From an uncultured Clostridia bacterium (GTDB taxonomy: Bacteria > Bacillota > Clostridia > Christensenellales > Borkfalkiaceae), in the NCBI GenBank assembly GCA_947588985.1, contig CANQBG010000010.1, positions 1-44,586 on the forward strand: a stretch of DNA of 44,586 nucleotides, written 5' to 3'. Under the pieces are notes generated by a model. The model was not told the DNA's origin. It searched no databases and saw only the letters and a list, made by a program, of their open reading frames with translations. A program made the translations under genes and the position numbers. This document shows, piece after piece, positions 31,897-39,933 of the stretch. Numbering within the stretch: position 1 is the stretch's first letter; the number at the start of each line of letters is the position of its first letter.

Positions 31897-34170
31897 TCAA
31901 CCGAAGAGGCTCTCGAGGCCGCAGAGGTGCAAGAGGTTGAAGTTCTCGAACACGACGACGCAGACGAGGGAGATGGTGGACATGATCTTGATGAGGATAT
32001 CGAGGGACGGGCCGACGGTATCCTTCAGGGGGTCGCCCACGGTGTCCCCGACGACGGCCGCGTCGTGCACGCTGTCGTAGCCCTCTTCGCCCTTCTTCAC
32101 GCCTTCTACGCCGCCCGATTCGATGTACTTCTTGGCGTTGTCCCATGCGCCGCCCGCGTTGCCCGTGTAGATGGCGAGCATGATGGCGGAGAGCGTTGCG
32201 CCGATGAGGATGCCGCCCACAAAGCCCGGGCCGAACACAAAGCCGCAGACGACGGGGATGGCGATGGCGATGACGGAGGGCACGATCATCTGTTTCAAGG
32301 CGCCCTGCGAGGAGATGGTGACGCACTTCGTCGAATCGGGGTCCTCCTCGCCCGAGAGGATCTTGGGGTTCTCACGGAACTGACGGCGGACTTCCTCCAC
32401 CATCTTGCGTGCCGCCTTTGCGACGGCGTTGATGAGCATGCCCGAGAAGAGGAAGGGGATGGCGGCCCCGACGATGGCGCCGACGATAATGTCCCCGCGG
32501 ATGATGTTGAGGGTGAGAAGGCCCTCTTGGAGGAAGGTATCGGCCGCGGCATAGAGGTAGCTCGACATCATGCTCATGGTGGCGAGCGCGGCGCTTCCGA
32601 TGGCGAAGCCCTTGCCGATGGCGGCCGTGGTGTTGCCGACGGAATCGAGCTTATCGGTGATGGCGCGGACGTCCTCATCGAGCATACTCATCTCCGCGAT
32701 GCCGCCCGCGTTGTCGGAGATGGGGCCGTAAGTATCGACGGAGACCGTCGCCGCGACGAAGGAGAGCATGCCCATGGCGCCGCAGCCGACGCCGTACATG
32801 CCGCCGATGGCGTAGCACGCGAAGATGGCGACGCCGAGGACGACGACGGGGAGCATGGTGGAGATCATGCCCGTGGCCATGCCCTGCGTGATGGTGAGCG
32901 CGGCGCCCTCCTTGCTGGCCTCGGAGATGCGCTTGGTGGGCTTATAGTCGTAGCTCGTGTAGTACTCGGAGAGGATGCCGATGATGATGCCGGCGATGAT
33001 GCCGACGGTCGCGGCGACCCACGGCGAGATGGGGCCCAAGTTGAGCTTGGCGAACTTCAAGGCCTCGGCGCTCTCGTCCTTAAAGAGGAGCACGGAGAGC
33101 ACGACACCGCCGATGACGGTGACGCCCGCCGAGATCCATGTGGCGAGGTTGAGCTCCATGTGCGGATTATCCGAGAGCTTGGGCTTTACGAGGGGATAGG
33201 CGATGCCGATGACGCAGCCGATGAGCCCGATCCCCGCAAAGATGAGCGGGAAGAGGATCATCTTCTGCAACAGCGAGACGCCGATGTTCAGGCTCGCGAG
33301 CGCGGTGTTGTTGAAGAGCTCGAGGGCGAGAATGACCGTGGCCATGATGGACCCGACGTAGCTCTCCAGAAGGTCCGCGCCGAGACCGGCGACGTCGCCC
33401 ACGTTGTCGCCCACGTTATCCGCGATGGTGGCGGGGTTGCGGGGGTCGTCCTCGGGGATGTGTGCCTCGGTCTTGCCGACGAGGTCGGCACCCATGTCCG
33501 CGGCCTTGGTGTAGATGCCGCCGCCCACGCGGTTGAAGAGGGCGATGATGGAGCAGCCCAAGGCGTAGCCAGAGAGGATGATGGAAAGGTTGTAGCTCTG
33601 CCCCGTGACGGGGTTGACGTGGTGCACGATCTCACCCGCTTCGGTGAGGGTAAGCATGCCGCCCGCCCAGCCGAAGAGGCAGTAGACGAGGATGGCGCCG
33701 AGGAGGGCGAAGCCCGCCACACACAGGCCCATCACGGAGCCGCCGCGGAAGGCGACCTTCAAGGTCTTGCCGATGTCTCTCGTCTCGTTGGCCGCGTTGG
33801 TGACGCGGACGTTGGCATACGTTGCGATCTTCATGCCGATGAATCCCGCCGTGGCGGACATGACGGCGCCGATCACAAAGGCGACGCCCGCCTCCCACGC
33901 GATGAGGATGGCGAGCACCACGGCCACGACGAGGCCGATGATCGCGACGATCTTGTATTCATAGAAGATGAATGCGTTTGCGCCCTCGCGGATCTTGGCC
34001 GCGATGTGCTGCATGCGTTCGTTCCCTTCCTTGAGCTTCTTGGTGAGGTAGAAGTTGAGCGCGGCAAACCCCAATCCCAAAACCACCGCAAACATGACGA
34101 TGATGGTGAGAAGGTTGAGGGTGAGCGCGCTGCGCCCGAAGGAGGGAGCGGCGTCGAGGAAGTTACCCAT
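31897..34170 (-). CDS. hppA: membrane-bound ion-pumping pyrophosphatase, K+-dependent type
   Basis: 757 aa, about 16 membrane helices. It couples hydrolysis of pyrophosphate to pumping H+ or Na+ out of the cell. The substrate-binding signature is in KAADMGADLVGKTEAHIPED and DDPRNPATIADNVGDNVGD. GNTTAAIGKG has Ala at the position that is Lys in K+-independent enzymes, so K+ dependence is expected; Na+ or H+ cannot be decided by eye. The start MGNFLDAAPSF has GGAG 12 nt upstream, rather far. A promoter (TGGACA-17-TATAAT) lies at 34217-34245. Confidence 0.95.
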   Translation of the reverse strand: MGNFLDAAPSFGRSALTLNLLTIIVMFAVVLGLGFAALNFYLTKKLKEGNERMQHIAAKIREGANAFIFYEYKIVAIIGLVVAVVLAILIAWEAGVAFVIGAVMSATAGFIGMKIATYANVRVTNAANETRDIGKTLKVAFRGGSVMGLCVAGFALLGAILVYCLFGWAGGMLTLTEAGEIVHHVNPVTGQSYNLSIILSGYALGCSIIALFNRVGGGIYTKAADMGADLVGKTEAHIPEDDPRNPATIADNVGDNVGDVAGLGADLLESYVGSIMATVILALELFNNTALASLNIGVSLLQKMILFPLIFAGIGLIGCVIGIAYPLVKPKLSDNPHMELNLATWISAGVTVIGGVVLSVLLFKDESAEALKFAKLNLGPISPWVAATVGIIAGIIIGILSEYYTSYDYKPTKRISEASKEGAALTITQGMATGMISTMLPVVVLGVAIFACYAIGGMYGVGCGAMGMLSFVAATVSVDTYGPISDNAGGIAEMSMLDEDVRAITDKLDSVGNTTAAIGKGFAIGSAALATMSMMSSYLYAAADTFLQEGLLTLNIIRGDIIVGAIVGAAIPFLFSGMLINAVAKAARKMVEEVRRQFRENPKILSGEEDPDSTKCVTISSQGALKQMIVPSVIAIAIPVVCGFVFGPGFVGGILIGATLSAIMLAIYTGNAGGAWDNAKKYIESGGVEGVKKGEEGYDSVHDAAVVGDTVGDPLKDTVGPSLDILIKIMSTISLVCVVVFENFNLLHLCGLESLFG

Positions 34171-34216
34171 ACTTTGACTTTGCTCCTTTGATCCCCGAAA
34201 AGGGGAAATCATCCTT

Positions 34217-34245
34217 ATTATACCACAATCGGACCGTTCTGTCCA
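34217..34245 (-). promoter_or_regulatory. hppA promoter
   Basis: The -35 TGGACA (34240-34245) and -10 TATAAT (34217-34222) are 17 bp apart on the minus strand. Confidence 0.8.
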
Positions 34246-34324
34246 TTTTATCACAAGATTTTTGGGAAATTTTTCTTTTGGACGACCGCCGCGAAGCCGC
34301 GCTTCCTTTCAGCCGAACCTTCCT

Positions 34325-34837
34325 TCATTTGTCGCAAATTTTATTGACGTACTCTTGCATTTCTTGCGGCGTTTCGCGGAAGCCGCGCCTGACCCATTCG
34401 TCGAGCAGCCCAAACAGCCCATAGGAGTAGAACCTGCCTTTGTAGCATTCGAGCGCATTCTCGCCATCCTGCGGCACCATGATTTCATAGAAGGAATCGT
34501 AGATCGCCGTCTGCAAGCCGCGTTCATAACAAAGCGCAAGGAGGTCCTTGACGCTATCATTGTATTCGAAAAAGGTCAAACCGTTTTCGGGCATAAAATT
34601 CTTGCGTTCCGCAACGTCGTGCTCCTCCGCCCAGCGTTCCCATAGCCTGACAAACTTAAATGTGATCGCCTCCTGCTTGCTTGAAAAGTTCCGAAAATAG
34701 GTCGTTCTCCCGACCTGCGCCGTTTCCGCGATCTCGGGCACGGATATTTTTTCTAACGGCTTTTTCTTTAATAGCTTGATAAGCGCGTCGGCAAGACACT
34801 CTTTCAAGAATTCCGTCGTTTTCGCGTTTCCGCCCAT
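34325..34837 (-). CDS. TetR/AcrR-family regulator
   Basis: 170 aa. The N-terminal helix-turn-helix reads ALIKLLKKKPLEKISVPEIA then ETAQVGRTTYFRNFSSKQEA (residues 18-57), the classical TetR pattern ending in the YxxFxxK-like turn. The remaining ~110 residues are an all-helical ligand/dimerisation part. TAGGAG lies 6 nt before the ATG. It is divergent from a pectinacetylesterase-like gene and the two promoters overlap, so it probably represses both. The region is AT-richer than its neighbours. Confidence 0.88.
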   Translation of the reverse strand: MGGNAKTTEFLKECLADALIKLLKKKPLEKISVPEIAETAQVGRTTYFRNFSSKQEAITFKFVRLWERWAEEHDVAERKNFMPENGLTFFEYNDSVKDLLALCYERGLQTAIYDSFYEIMVPQDGENALECYKGRFYSYGLFGLLDEWVRRGFRETPQEMQEYVNKICDK

Positions 34838-34852
34838 AATGTTCTCCTATAT

Positions 34853-34998
34853 GGTACTTTTTGTCGATTTCGTACCGCTTCGCATTGCTTTTTGGATTTC
34901 GTACCGCAACGGATAACTTTTTTCGCAAAGTACCGTTGCCCATTTCGAGCCATGCAAACGCTTTGCGCAGACAGCGGAAAGTGGTACACTATTGGTAC
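34853..34998. promoter_or_regulatory. repeated GGTAC sites in the TetR leader and promoter
   Basis: TGGTAC occurs at 34982-34987 and 34993-34998 (11 bp apart, overlapping the rightward -35). Within the TetR leader, GCGGTACGAAATC occurs twice (minus strand, about 34865-34905), with further single sites near 34854 and 34941. Regular GTAC half-sites in the region suggest operators, but which are bound is unknown. Confidence 0.5.
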
Positions 34999-35021
34999 GA
35001 TAGTTCCATAAAGAGTATTAT
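34992..35021 (+). promoter_or_regulatory. promoter of the pectinacetylesterase-like gene
   Basis: The -35 TTGGTA (34992-34997) and -10 TATTAT (35016-35021) are 18 bp apart. The -10 overlaps the -10 of the opposite TetR promoter. Confidence 0.65.
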
Positions 35022-35045
35022 ATCATACGAATTATCGCTTGTCAA
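35017..35045 (-). promoter_or_regulatory. TetR gene promoter, full consensus
   Basis: The -35 TTGACA (35040-35045) and -10 TATAAT (35017-35022) are 17 bp apart on the minus strand, with a leader of about 170 nt. Confidence 0.85.
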
Positions 35046-35085
35046 CTGTACAAAAGTCATGAGGAGATAAAAGAAGGAGCCGATT

Positions 35086-36231
35086 ATGCGTGAAACAAAG
35101 ACAAAGAAAAAGCATACCGCTTTGATCGTATTGCTTGTTGTTTTGGCAGTAGTGGTTTTCGCCGCGATCGGGATATACGCCTTTCTATCGAAAACTTTTT
35201 TGATGAGCCATCCCGAATTGAAAGGCGAACCGGAAATCGGCAAGTGGTATCGGGTAACGCCCGAAACCGCACGATCCTCCAACGGGAAGGAATGGCACGG
35301 GATCTTGAGAAAAGGATCCGAAAATAAACTCGTGGTTTATTTCTTCGGCGGCGGCGTCAGTATTACCGAAGAAACGAGCCGGGGCGGCAATAAATTTTTT
35401 GCCGAGGACATGACGGGGCAGGATTTTGTATCCACTTGGGGGATCGGCAGCAGCGATGCGTCGAATCCGTTCAAGGATTGGTCGTTTCTTGTGATCCCCT
35501 ATGCAAGCGGTGATTTCCATTGCGGCACGGGCGAATATCGCTATACGGAAGGCGGCAAGGAAAAAGTCGTTTATCATCAGGGCTATACCAACTATTCTGC
35601 CTTTCTCGAAAAGACAAAACAATACATCGGCAGCCCCGACACCTTGCTTGTTACAGGCTTCTCCGCCGGCGGCTTTGCGACGAGCTTGCTTGCCGACGAC
35701 GTGATCGACAGATTTCCTTCCGCCAAAAACATCACCGTCTGTGTGGACAGCTCCCTTTTGTTATATGACGGTTGGCACGAAACGGCGCAAAATCTTTGGA
35801 AAGCGCCTGCCGAAATTACGGAAAGACTTACGAGCAACAATCTCGTGCTCGACAGCTTGACCGCATTGCATAATAAGCGCGGAAACAGCGTAAAGATCCT
35901 CTTCGACTGCTCCGTGCGCGACGATACTTTGATGCAATATCAGGCCTATATCCGTGAAGGGAAAATGAGTAAGACAAGGGAAAACGGCGACATCTTCCAA
36001 AAAGACCTGAAAGATATGGTCGAAGGCTTGCAAACAAATATCGAGGGCGTGGGGATTTATATATGGGAATATGCCATGGACAAAACCACGAAAAACACCC
36101 AACATACCATTCTTTCAAGTCAAGTGTTTGAAAAGCTGAACGGCGAAAAAAGCGTTGCGGATTGGATCACGGACGCGATCGACGGAGACATCCGGACCTA
36201 CGGCTTGGAACTCTTGGAGAAGCAATATTAA
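35086..36231 (+). CDS. pectinacetylesterase / Notum-family membrane-anchored esterase
   Basis: 381 aa. An N-terminal anchor helix (ALIVLLVVLAVVVFAAIGIY) places the rest outside. The catalytic part has KLVVYFFGGGVSI (oxyanion loop), YASGDFHCGTGEY, TLLVTGFSAGGFATSL (nucleophile Ser near residue 195), an Asp near FDCSVRDD, and a His candidate near QHTIL. This order matches PF03283, whose members deacetylate pectin or, in animals, remove palmitoleate from Wnt. GGAG lies about 10 nt before the ATG. Base composition and codon use are AT-richer than the flanks, a sign of recent transfer together with the TetR gene. Confidence 0.85.
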   Translation: MRETKTKKKHTALIVLLVVLAVVVFAAIGIYAFLSKTFLMSHPELKGEPEIGKWYRVTPETARSSNGKEWHGILRKGSENKLVVYFFGGGVSITEETSRGGNKFFAEDMTGQDFVSTWGIGSSDASNPFKDWSFLVIPYASGDFHCGTGEYRYTEGGKEKVVYHQGYTNYSAFLEKTKQYIGSPDTLLVTGFSAGGFATSLLADDVIDRFPSAKNITVCVDSSLLLYDGWHETAQNLWKAPAEITERLTSNNLVLDSLTALHNKRGNSVKILFDCSVRDDTLMQYQAYIREGKMSKTRENGDIFQKDLKDMVEGLQTNIEGVGIYIWEYAMDKTTKNTQHTILSSQVFEKLNGEKSVADWITDAIDGDIRTYGLELLEKQY

Positions 36232-36252
36232 CGGGATCCTTTTTCACGAAAA

Positions 36253-36287
36253 AACAGGGAGGCGCAGTGCGTCTCCCTGTTTTTTAT
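36253..36287 (+). terminator. bidirectional terminator between esterase and jag
   Basis: A 9-bp stem AACAGGGAG / CTCCCTGTT with an 11-nt loop; A-run before and T-run after allow use by both convergent genes. Confidence 0.8.
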
Positions 36288-36306
36288 GCCGATTTTACTC
36301 TTTTCT

Positions 36307-37380
36307 TTATTCTTCGGGTTTGAAGGCGGTGCCGCTCGTTTCCACGGGCTCCGTTTCGGACATGGATGCCTCGGATTGCGTCACGGGCGTCTGCGCCTCG
36401 TCCTCGGCCTTGCCGAGATAGGTGCCGAAAAATCCGGAGAATCCGCCCTTCTTGTAGCCGGGCGTGGAGCCGCGCGAGAAGCTCGTGCCGCTCGTCTCGG
36501 GCGTGGCGTCGGCGGGGAGATCGCGCTTGGGATAGGGCTTTCTCTCGCCGTATTTGCCGTTTCTGCCGCCGCGGTCGCGGTCTCCGCGGCCCTTGCCCTT
36601 GAATTCGCCGTCACGCGTATCCCTTCCGCGTCCGCCGCGGCGGTCGTTGCGGTCGTTGCGGCCTCCGCGCTTGTCCGTGCGCGGATTCTTGGGGGTGATG
36701 ACGACGTAGCGCGCCGGCTCCTTCCCCTCGCTCTTGGTGGTGACGTCGGGATGATCGACGAGGGCGGAGTGGATGATGCGCCGCTCGTAGGGGTTCATGG
36801 GCTCCAGCCGCACGCGCTTGCCGAGGCGGACGGCTTTCTCCGCCATCTTCTCGGCCACCCGCTTCAGCGTCTCCTCGCGCTGCTCGCGATAGTTCTCGCA
36901 GTCCACGACGACGCGCTTATACTCCTTTCTGCCCGTATTGGCGATGGCGCCCGCGATGGTCTGGATCGCGTCGATGACTTCGCCGCGCCGCCCGATGACG
37001 CTCTTTTCCGCGCCCTCGAGGTTGATGACGATCTTCTCGCCCTCGTCTTGAAGCACGGGCTTTGCCTGCGAGCCGATGAGGGGGAAGAGCCCCTCGAGGA
37101 ACAGTACGGCGCGCTGCCCGTCGGTGCTTCCCGAAGCGGTTTCCTGCGCCTTTGTTTCGGACATGGGTGCCTCGGTTTTCGTCTGCGAGGCGACTTCCGG
37201 CTCGGCCGCGGGCGTTTTTTCCAAAACAGAGATCTCCACTTTTGCGGGGACTGCGCCGATCCCTAAAATGCCCTTCTTGCCGTGTTCCAACACCTTGATC
37301 TCCGCGTTCTCGCGCGCGATCCCGAGTTCTTTGAGGCCGGCTTCCACGGCCTCGTCTACCGTTTTACCTTGAAAAATCAT
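36307..37380 (-). CDS. jag: Jag/KhpB RNA-binding protein with RG-rich tail
   Basis: 357 aa, longer than the usual ~210-330. The Jag_N domain (MIFQGKTVDEAVEAGLKELG to KGILGIGAVPAKVEI) is at 1-50. A linker follows, then a KH domain (VINLEGAEKSVIGRRGEVIDAIQ, about 117-140) and an R3H domain (RVRLEPMNPYERRIIHSAL near 192-210). The rest is a ~100-residue disordered Arg/Gly/Asp-rich tail (GGRNDRNDRRGGRGRD) typical of RNA-binding condensate proteins. Two MSE elements are translated in the linker (EAPMSETKAQE) and near the C-terminus (EASMSETEPVE). AAGGAG lies before the ATG. It is the last gene of the conserved yidC-jag set and is linked to cell elongation in relatives. Confidence 0.93.
   Translation of the reverse strand: MIFQGKTVDEAVEAGLKELGIARENAEIKVLEHGKKGILGIGAVPAKVEISVLEKTPAAEPEVASQTKTEAPMSETKAQETASGSTDGQRAVLFLEGLFPLIGSQAKPVLQDEGEKIVINLEGAEKSVIGRRGEVIDAIQTIAGAIANTGRKEYKRVVVDCENYREQREETLKRVAEKMAEKAVRLGKRVRLEPMNPYERRIIHSALVDHPDVTTKSEGKEPARYVVITPKNPRTDKRGGRNDRNDRRGGRGRDTRDGEFKGKGRGDRDRGGRNGKYGERKPYPKRDLPADATPETSGTSFSRGSTPGYKKGGFSGFFGTYLGKAEDEAQTPVTQSEASMSETEPVETSGTAFKPEE
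36330..36385 (-). repeat. MSE element copy translated at the Jag C-terminus
   Basis: The minus strand reads AATCCGAGGCATCCATGTCC then GAAACGGAGCCCGTGGAAAC; core 36358-36364. Encodes EASMSETEPVET. Confidence 0.8.
37135..37185 (-). repeat. MSE element copy translated in the Jag linker
   Basis: The minus strand reads AAACCGAGGCACCCATGTCC then GAAACAAAGGCGCAGGAAAC; core 37159-37165. Encodes EAPMSETKAQET. Confidence 0.85.
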
Positions 37381-37396
37381 ACCTTGCTCCTTGGCG

Positions 37397-39046
37397 TTAT
37401 TTTTTCCGCCGATCCTTATCATTCTTGGCGGGCTTCCCGCCTTTTTCGTTTTTGGGACCCTTTTTGCCGTCCTCCTTCATCCACGAGAGGGTGCGGCCGT
37501 AGGTCTCGCGGATGCGCGCCTCCTCCTTCTTTCGGAACACTCTGCCGAGGACAAAGTTGGATACAAGGGTGATGAGGAGCGCGATGAGGCTCGACATCGT
37601 CATATAAATTGTGAAGGCCGCGCTGTACATGAAGGCGAAGATCGCATAGATGAGCGGCATCATCACGAGCATGACTTTCTGCGTCCGGGCGCCCTGCCCG
37701 TCTACCGTCTGATATTGGTTGGTCTCCTTTTGGCTGCGCATGGTGATGAACTGCGAGAGCACCATGAGGCCGATGGAGAGCACGATGAGGATGAAGTAGC
37801 CGTTGGGCGCGTTCATCTCGTCCTCGAATTCATAGGTGAGGTCGGCATACGAGTTTTCGTCGAGCACGGCCGTGACGCTCTTCTTCTCCCCGCTCTGCAA
37901 CGTCACCTTTTCAGAGCGGAACTGCCCGGAGAAGGTGGAGTATTCGGGGATGGGGTGGCTATAGGAGACGTCGGGGAACCACACGTTGCGCACCCACAGG
38001 AAGCTCGGCTGGTTCGCGTTGTACCACGTTCTGGCGCTGTGGGAGCCCCGCTTTGCGAGATAGCGGGAGATGGCGACGTCCTCCGAGACGGACTCTTCGC
38101 CCTCCTTCAAGAAGGCGTCCTTCTCGAAGTCTTTGGCGGCCGCACGGAAGCGCTCCACGTCCACGCGGTATTCCTCCCGCACCACGCGGTTGGAAAACGT
38201 CTTTGCGCTCGCGTTGTAGTAATCCAGACTATAGTAGTAATAGAGGTAATACGCCTCGTTTTCGGCCTTGACCTCGAGATAGGGCATGCGGACGGTCTCC
38301 ATGACGGGCTCGCCCTCTCCGTCCGTCACGACGTTTCCCTTCTCGTCGAGCTTCGTCTGCTCCACTTCGCGGTAATACAGGCGATAGACGACGCCGTCCT
38401 CCGTCCAAGTCCGTTCCTTTTCCTCGATGGTATAGTTCTCGCCTTCTGGATCTTCGAGCCCCTCCTGCGCAAAGTGGTAGGGCTTGGCGAAGAGGTAATC
38501 CGCGGGCTTGCCCGTCGCGGAGACGTAGTCGGGGGAATTTACCGTCTTTTCGAGGACGTCCTGATAATTGGGCCCCACGACGCCGTTTTCGAGCACGGCG
38601 GCATTGTAGCAACCCGCCATGTTGACGAAGATATCGAGGTTGGCATACTGCGAGTAGACGCGGAACCCCTGGAAGGCGACGATGAGGATGACGAGCGAGA
38701 GGATCATCGGAAGGCACGCCCCGAACATGCTATACCCGTTTTTCTTGTACAGCTCCATCATCTTGGTGTTGTACATGTCCTTGTCGTTGGCGTATTGCTG
38801 TTGCAGTTTTTCGAGATCCTCCTTCATGTCGCGCATGACGAGGGTCTGTTTGCGCATCTTCACGCGCTGATAGATATCGAAGGGAAGGGTGATGGCCTTC
38901 AATACGAGGGTAAAGACGACGATGCCGAGGCCGACGATCCCCACGCCTTCGATGATGACGCGCGCAAACTGACCGAGCCAATCGAGCCCGATCTTATAGC
39001 CCTGCTCGAGCAGGGAAAAACCGATATCCGTTAAGAGTGTCTGCAT
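37397..39046 (-). CDS. yidC: YidC/Oxa1 membrane-protein insertase with a large extracytoplasmic insertion
   Basis: 549 aa, about twice the normal Gram-positive YidC. Helix 1 (VGIVGLGIVVFTLVLKAITL, about 36-54) has Lys50 at the place of the conserved groove Arg. The cytoplasmic hairpin (about 60-105) and helix 2 (FGACLPMILSLVILIVAF) follow. An extra ~215 residues (about 131-348) rich in Tyr and Glu come before FLWVRNVWFPD, the usual post-helix-2 signature, and another ~55 residues before the last helices (GYFILIVLSIGLMVLSQF; VMLVMMPLIYAIFAFMY; LIALLITLVSNFVLGRVF). The C-terminus is Lys-rich, as in ribosome-binding insertases. AAGGA lies just before the ATG. Confidence 0.93.
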   Translation of the reverse strand: MQTLLTDIGFSLLEQGYKIGLDWLGQFARVIIEGVGIVGLGIVVFTLVLKAITLPFDIYQRVKMRKQTLVMRDMKEDLEKLQQQYANDKDMYNTKMMELYKKNGYSMFGACLPMILSLVILIVAFQGFRVYSQYANLDIFVNMAGCYNAAVLENGVVGPNYQDVLEKTVNSPDYVSATGKPADYLFAKPYHFAQEGLEDPEGENYTIEEKERTWTEDGVVYRLYYREVEQTKLDEKGNVVTDGEGEPVMETVRMPYLEVKAENEAYYLYYYYSLDYYNASAKTFSNRVVREEYRVDVERFRAAAKDFEKDAFLKEGEESVSEDVAISRYLAKRGSHSARTWYNANQPSFLWVRNVWFPDVSYSHPIPEYSTFSGQFRSEKVTLQSGEKKSVTAVLDENSYADLTYEFEDEMNAPNGYFILIVLSIGLMVLSQFITMRSQKETNQYQTVDGQGARTQKVMLVMMPLIYAIFAFMYSAAFTIYMTMSSLIALLITLVSNFVLGRVFRKKEEARIRETYGRTLSWMKEDGKKGPKNEKGGKPAKNDKDRRKK

Positions 39047-39054
39047 GATCCTTG

Positions 39055-39345
39055 TTAGATGAGCCACCGCTTCTTCCAGAAAACCTCGGGAGCGGGATCC
39101 ACGCCGCCCTTGGAGAGGGGATTGCACCGCAAAATGCGCCATGCGCCGAGCACGATCCCCAAGAGCACGCCGTAGTTATTGATACAGCGCTTGGTGTATT
39201 CCGAACAGGTCGGCCGGTAGAGGCAGGTGTGATGGGAGAGATATTTCTGATAAAAACAGATGAGCACGATACACGCGCCCCTGAGGTACGGCTTAAAGAG
39301 GTTTCGGCGGAGATAGCGGAGGTTTTGCCTCGCCAGCTCCTTCAT
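39055..39345 (-). CDS. yidD: membrane protein insertion efficiency factor YidD
   Basis: 96 aa. The core FYQKYLSHHTCLYRPTCSEYTKRCINNYG and RCNPLSKGGVDP is the YidD signature. It assists membrane-protein insertion at the inner face of the membrane. The ATG chosen leaves an unusual ~25-residue N-terminal extension (KELARQNLRYLRRNLFKPYL) and overlaps the 3' end of rnpA by 53 bp. A later start is not available as ATG; the ribosome site (CGGA) is weak, so translation may be coupled to rnpA. Confidence 0.9.
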   Translation of the reverse strand: MKELARQNLRYLRRNLFKPYLRGACIVLICFYQKYLSHHTCLYRPTCSEYTKRCINNYGVLLGIVLGAWRILRCNPLSKGGVDPAPEVFWKKRWLI

Positions 39346-39667
39346 TCCGATCCGCAAGGAGCCCCTCTCTTTTGAGCAATTTGCGGATGTCCCGCCGAAA
39401 AGCGTCATACGCGTACTCCTCCGCGACGCGCGGAATGAGGAGAATGCGGCAGGGAACCACGTCTCCGGCCGCGCGAAAAGCCTCCCGAAGGAGTCGCTTG
39501 ATTCGATTTCTCCGAACGCTCTTTCCGTACTTCTTCCCGACGCACACCGCCATCTCGACGCGCCCGGCGGGGAGATAGACGAGCGTGAGCGTCTCGGCGC
39601 GCAGCTTCTTTCCCGTGCGCAACACGGCCGTGATGCTCTTGGCCTTTTTGAGCCGCGCGTACTTCAT
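39293..39667 (-). CDS. rnpA: Ribonuclease P protein component
   Basis: 124 aa. The RNR signature is VGKKYGKSVRRNRIKRLLREAFR, which binds the RNase P RNA. It takes part in tRNA 5' maturation. It starts 6 bp after rpmH on the same strand and its end overlaps yidD. Confidence 0.96.
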   Translation of the reverse strand: MKYARLKKAKSITAVLRTGKKLRAETLTLVYLPAGRVEMAVCVGKKYGKSVRRNRIKRLLREAFRAAGDVVPCRILLIPRVAEEYAYDAFRRDIRKLLKREGLLADRNEGAGEAKPPLSPPKPL

Positions 39668-39673
39668 TGTCGC

Positions 39674-39808
39674 TTACGCGGAAAGGTGCTTTCTTCCCTT
39701 GTTCCTTCTGTTTTTGAGCACTTTTCTGCCGCCCGCGGAGGCCATTCTCTTGCGGAAGCCGTGTACCTTGCTTCTCTGTCTCTTCTTGGGCTGATACGTT
39801 CTTTTCAT
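39674..39808 (-). CDS. rpmH: 50S ribosomal protein L34
   Basis: 44 aa: [20 protein letters not shown], then a [16 protein letters not shown] end, the universal L34 pattern. AAGGAG lies 8-9 nt before the ATG. A promoter (TTGACG-17-TATAAT) at 39900-39928 starts the transcript just downstream of dnaN. It heads the rpmH-rnpA-yidD-yidC-jag set. Confidence 0.98.
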   Translation of the reverse strand: MKRTYQPKKRQRSKVHGFRKRMASAGGRKVLKNRRNKGRKHLSA

Positions 39809-39899
39809 AATATTTACTCCTTATTGGGTTTATTTCGTTTGCAATTCTCTCCGGGAAGTTTTTTGGGGCATTTTGCCCTCCGCGGGGACTGCTTTTTCG

Positions 39900-39928
39900 A
39901 TTATACGGGATTTTCCGCGATTCGTCAA
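39900..39928 (-). promoter_or_regulatory. rpmH operon promoter
   Basis: The -35 TTGACG (39923-39928) and -10 TATAAT (39900-39905) are 17 bp apart on the minus strand, starting 6 bp after the dnaN stop. Confidence 0.85.
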
Positions 39929-39933
39929 GCGAT

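Noticed and set aside
31927-34191. 754-codon open frame antisense to hppA
   Set aside because: It is composed of Asp/His/Gly-rich text typical of the antisense of a membrane protein; hppA on the minus strand is clearly the gene.
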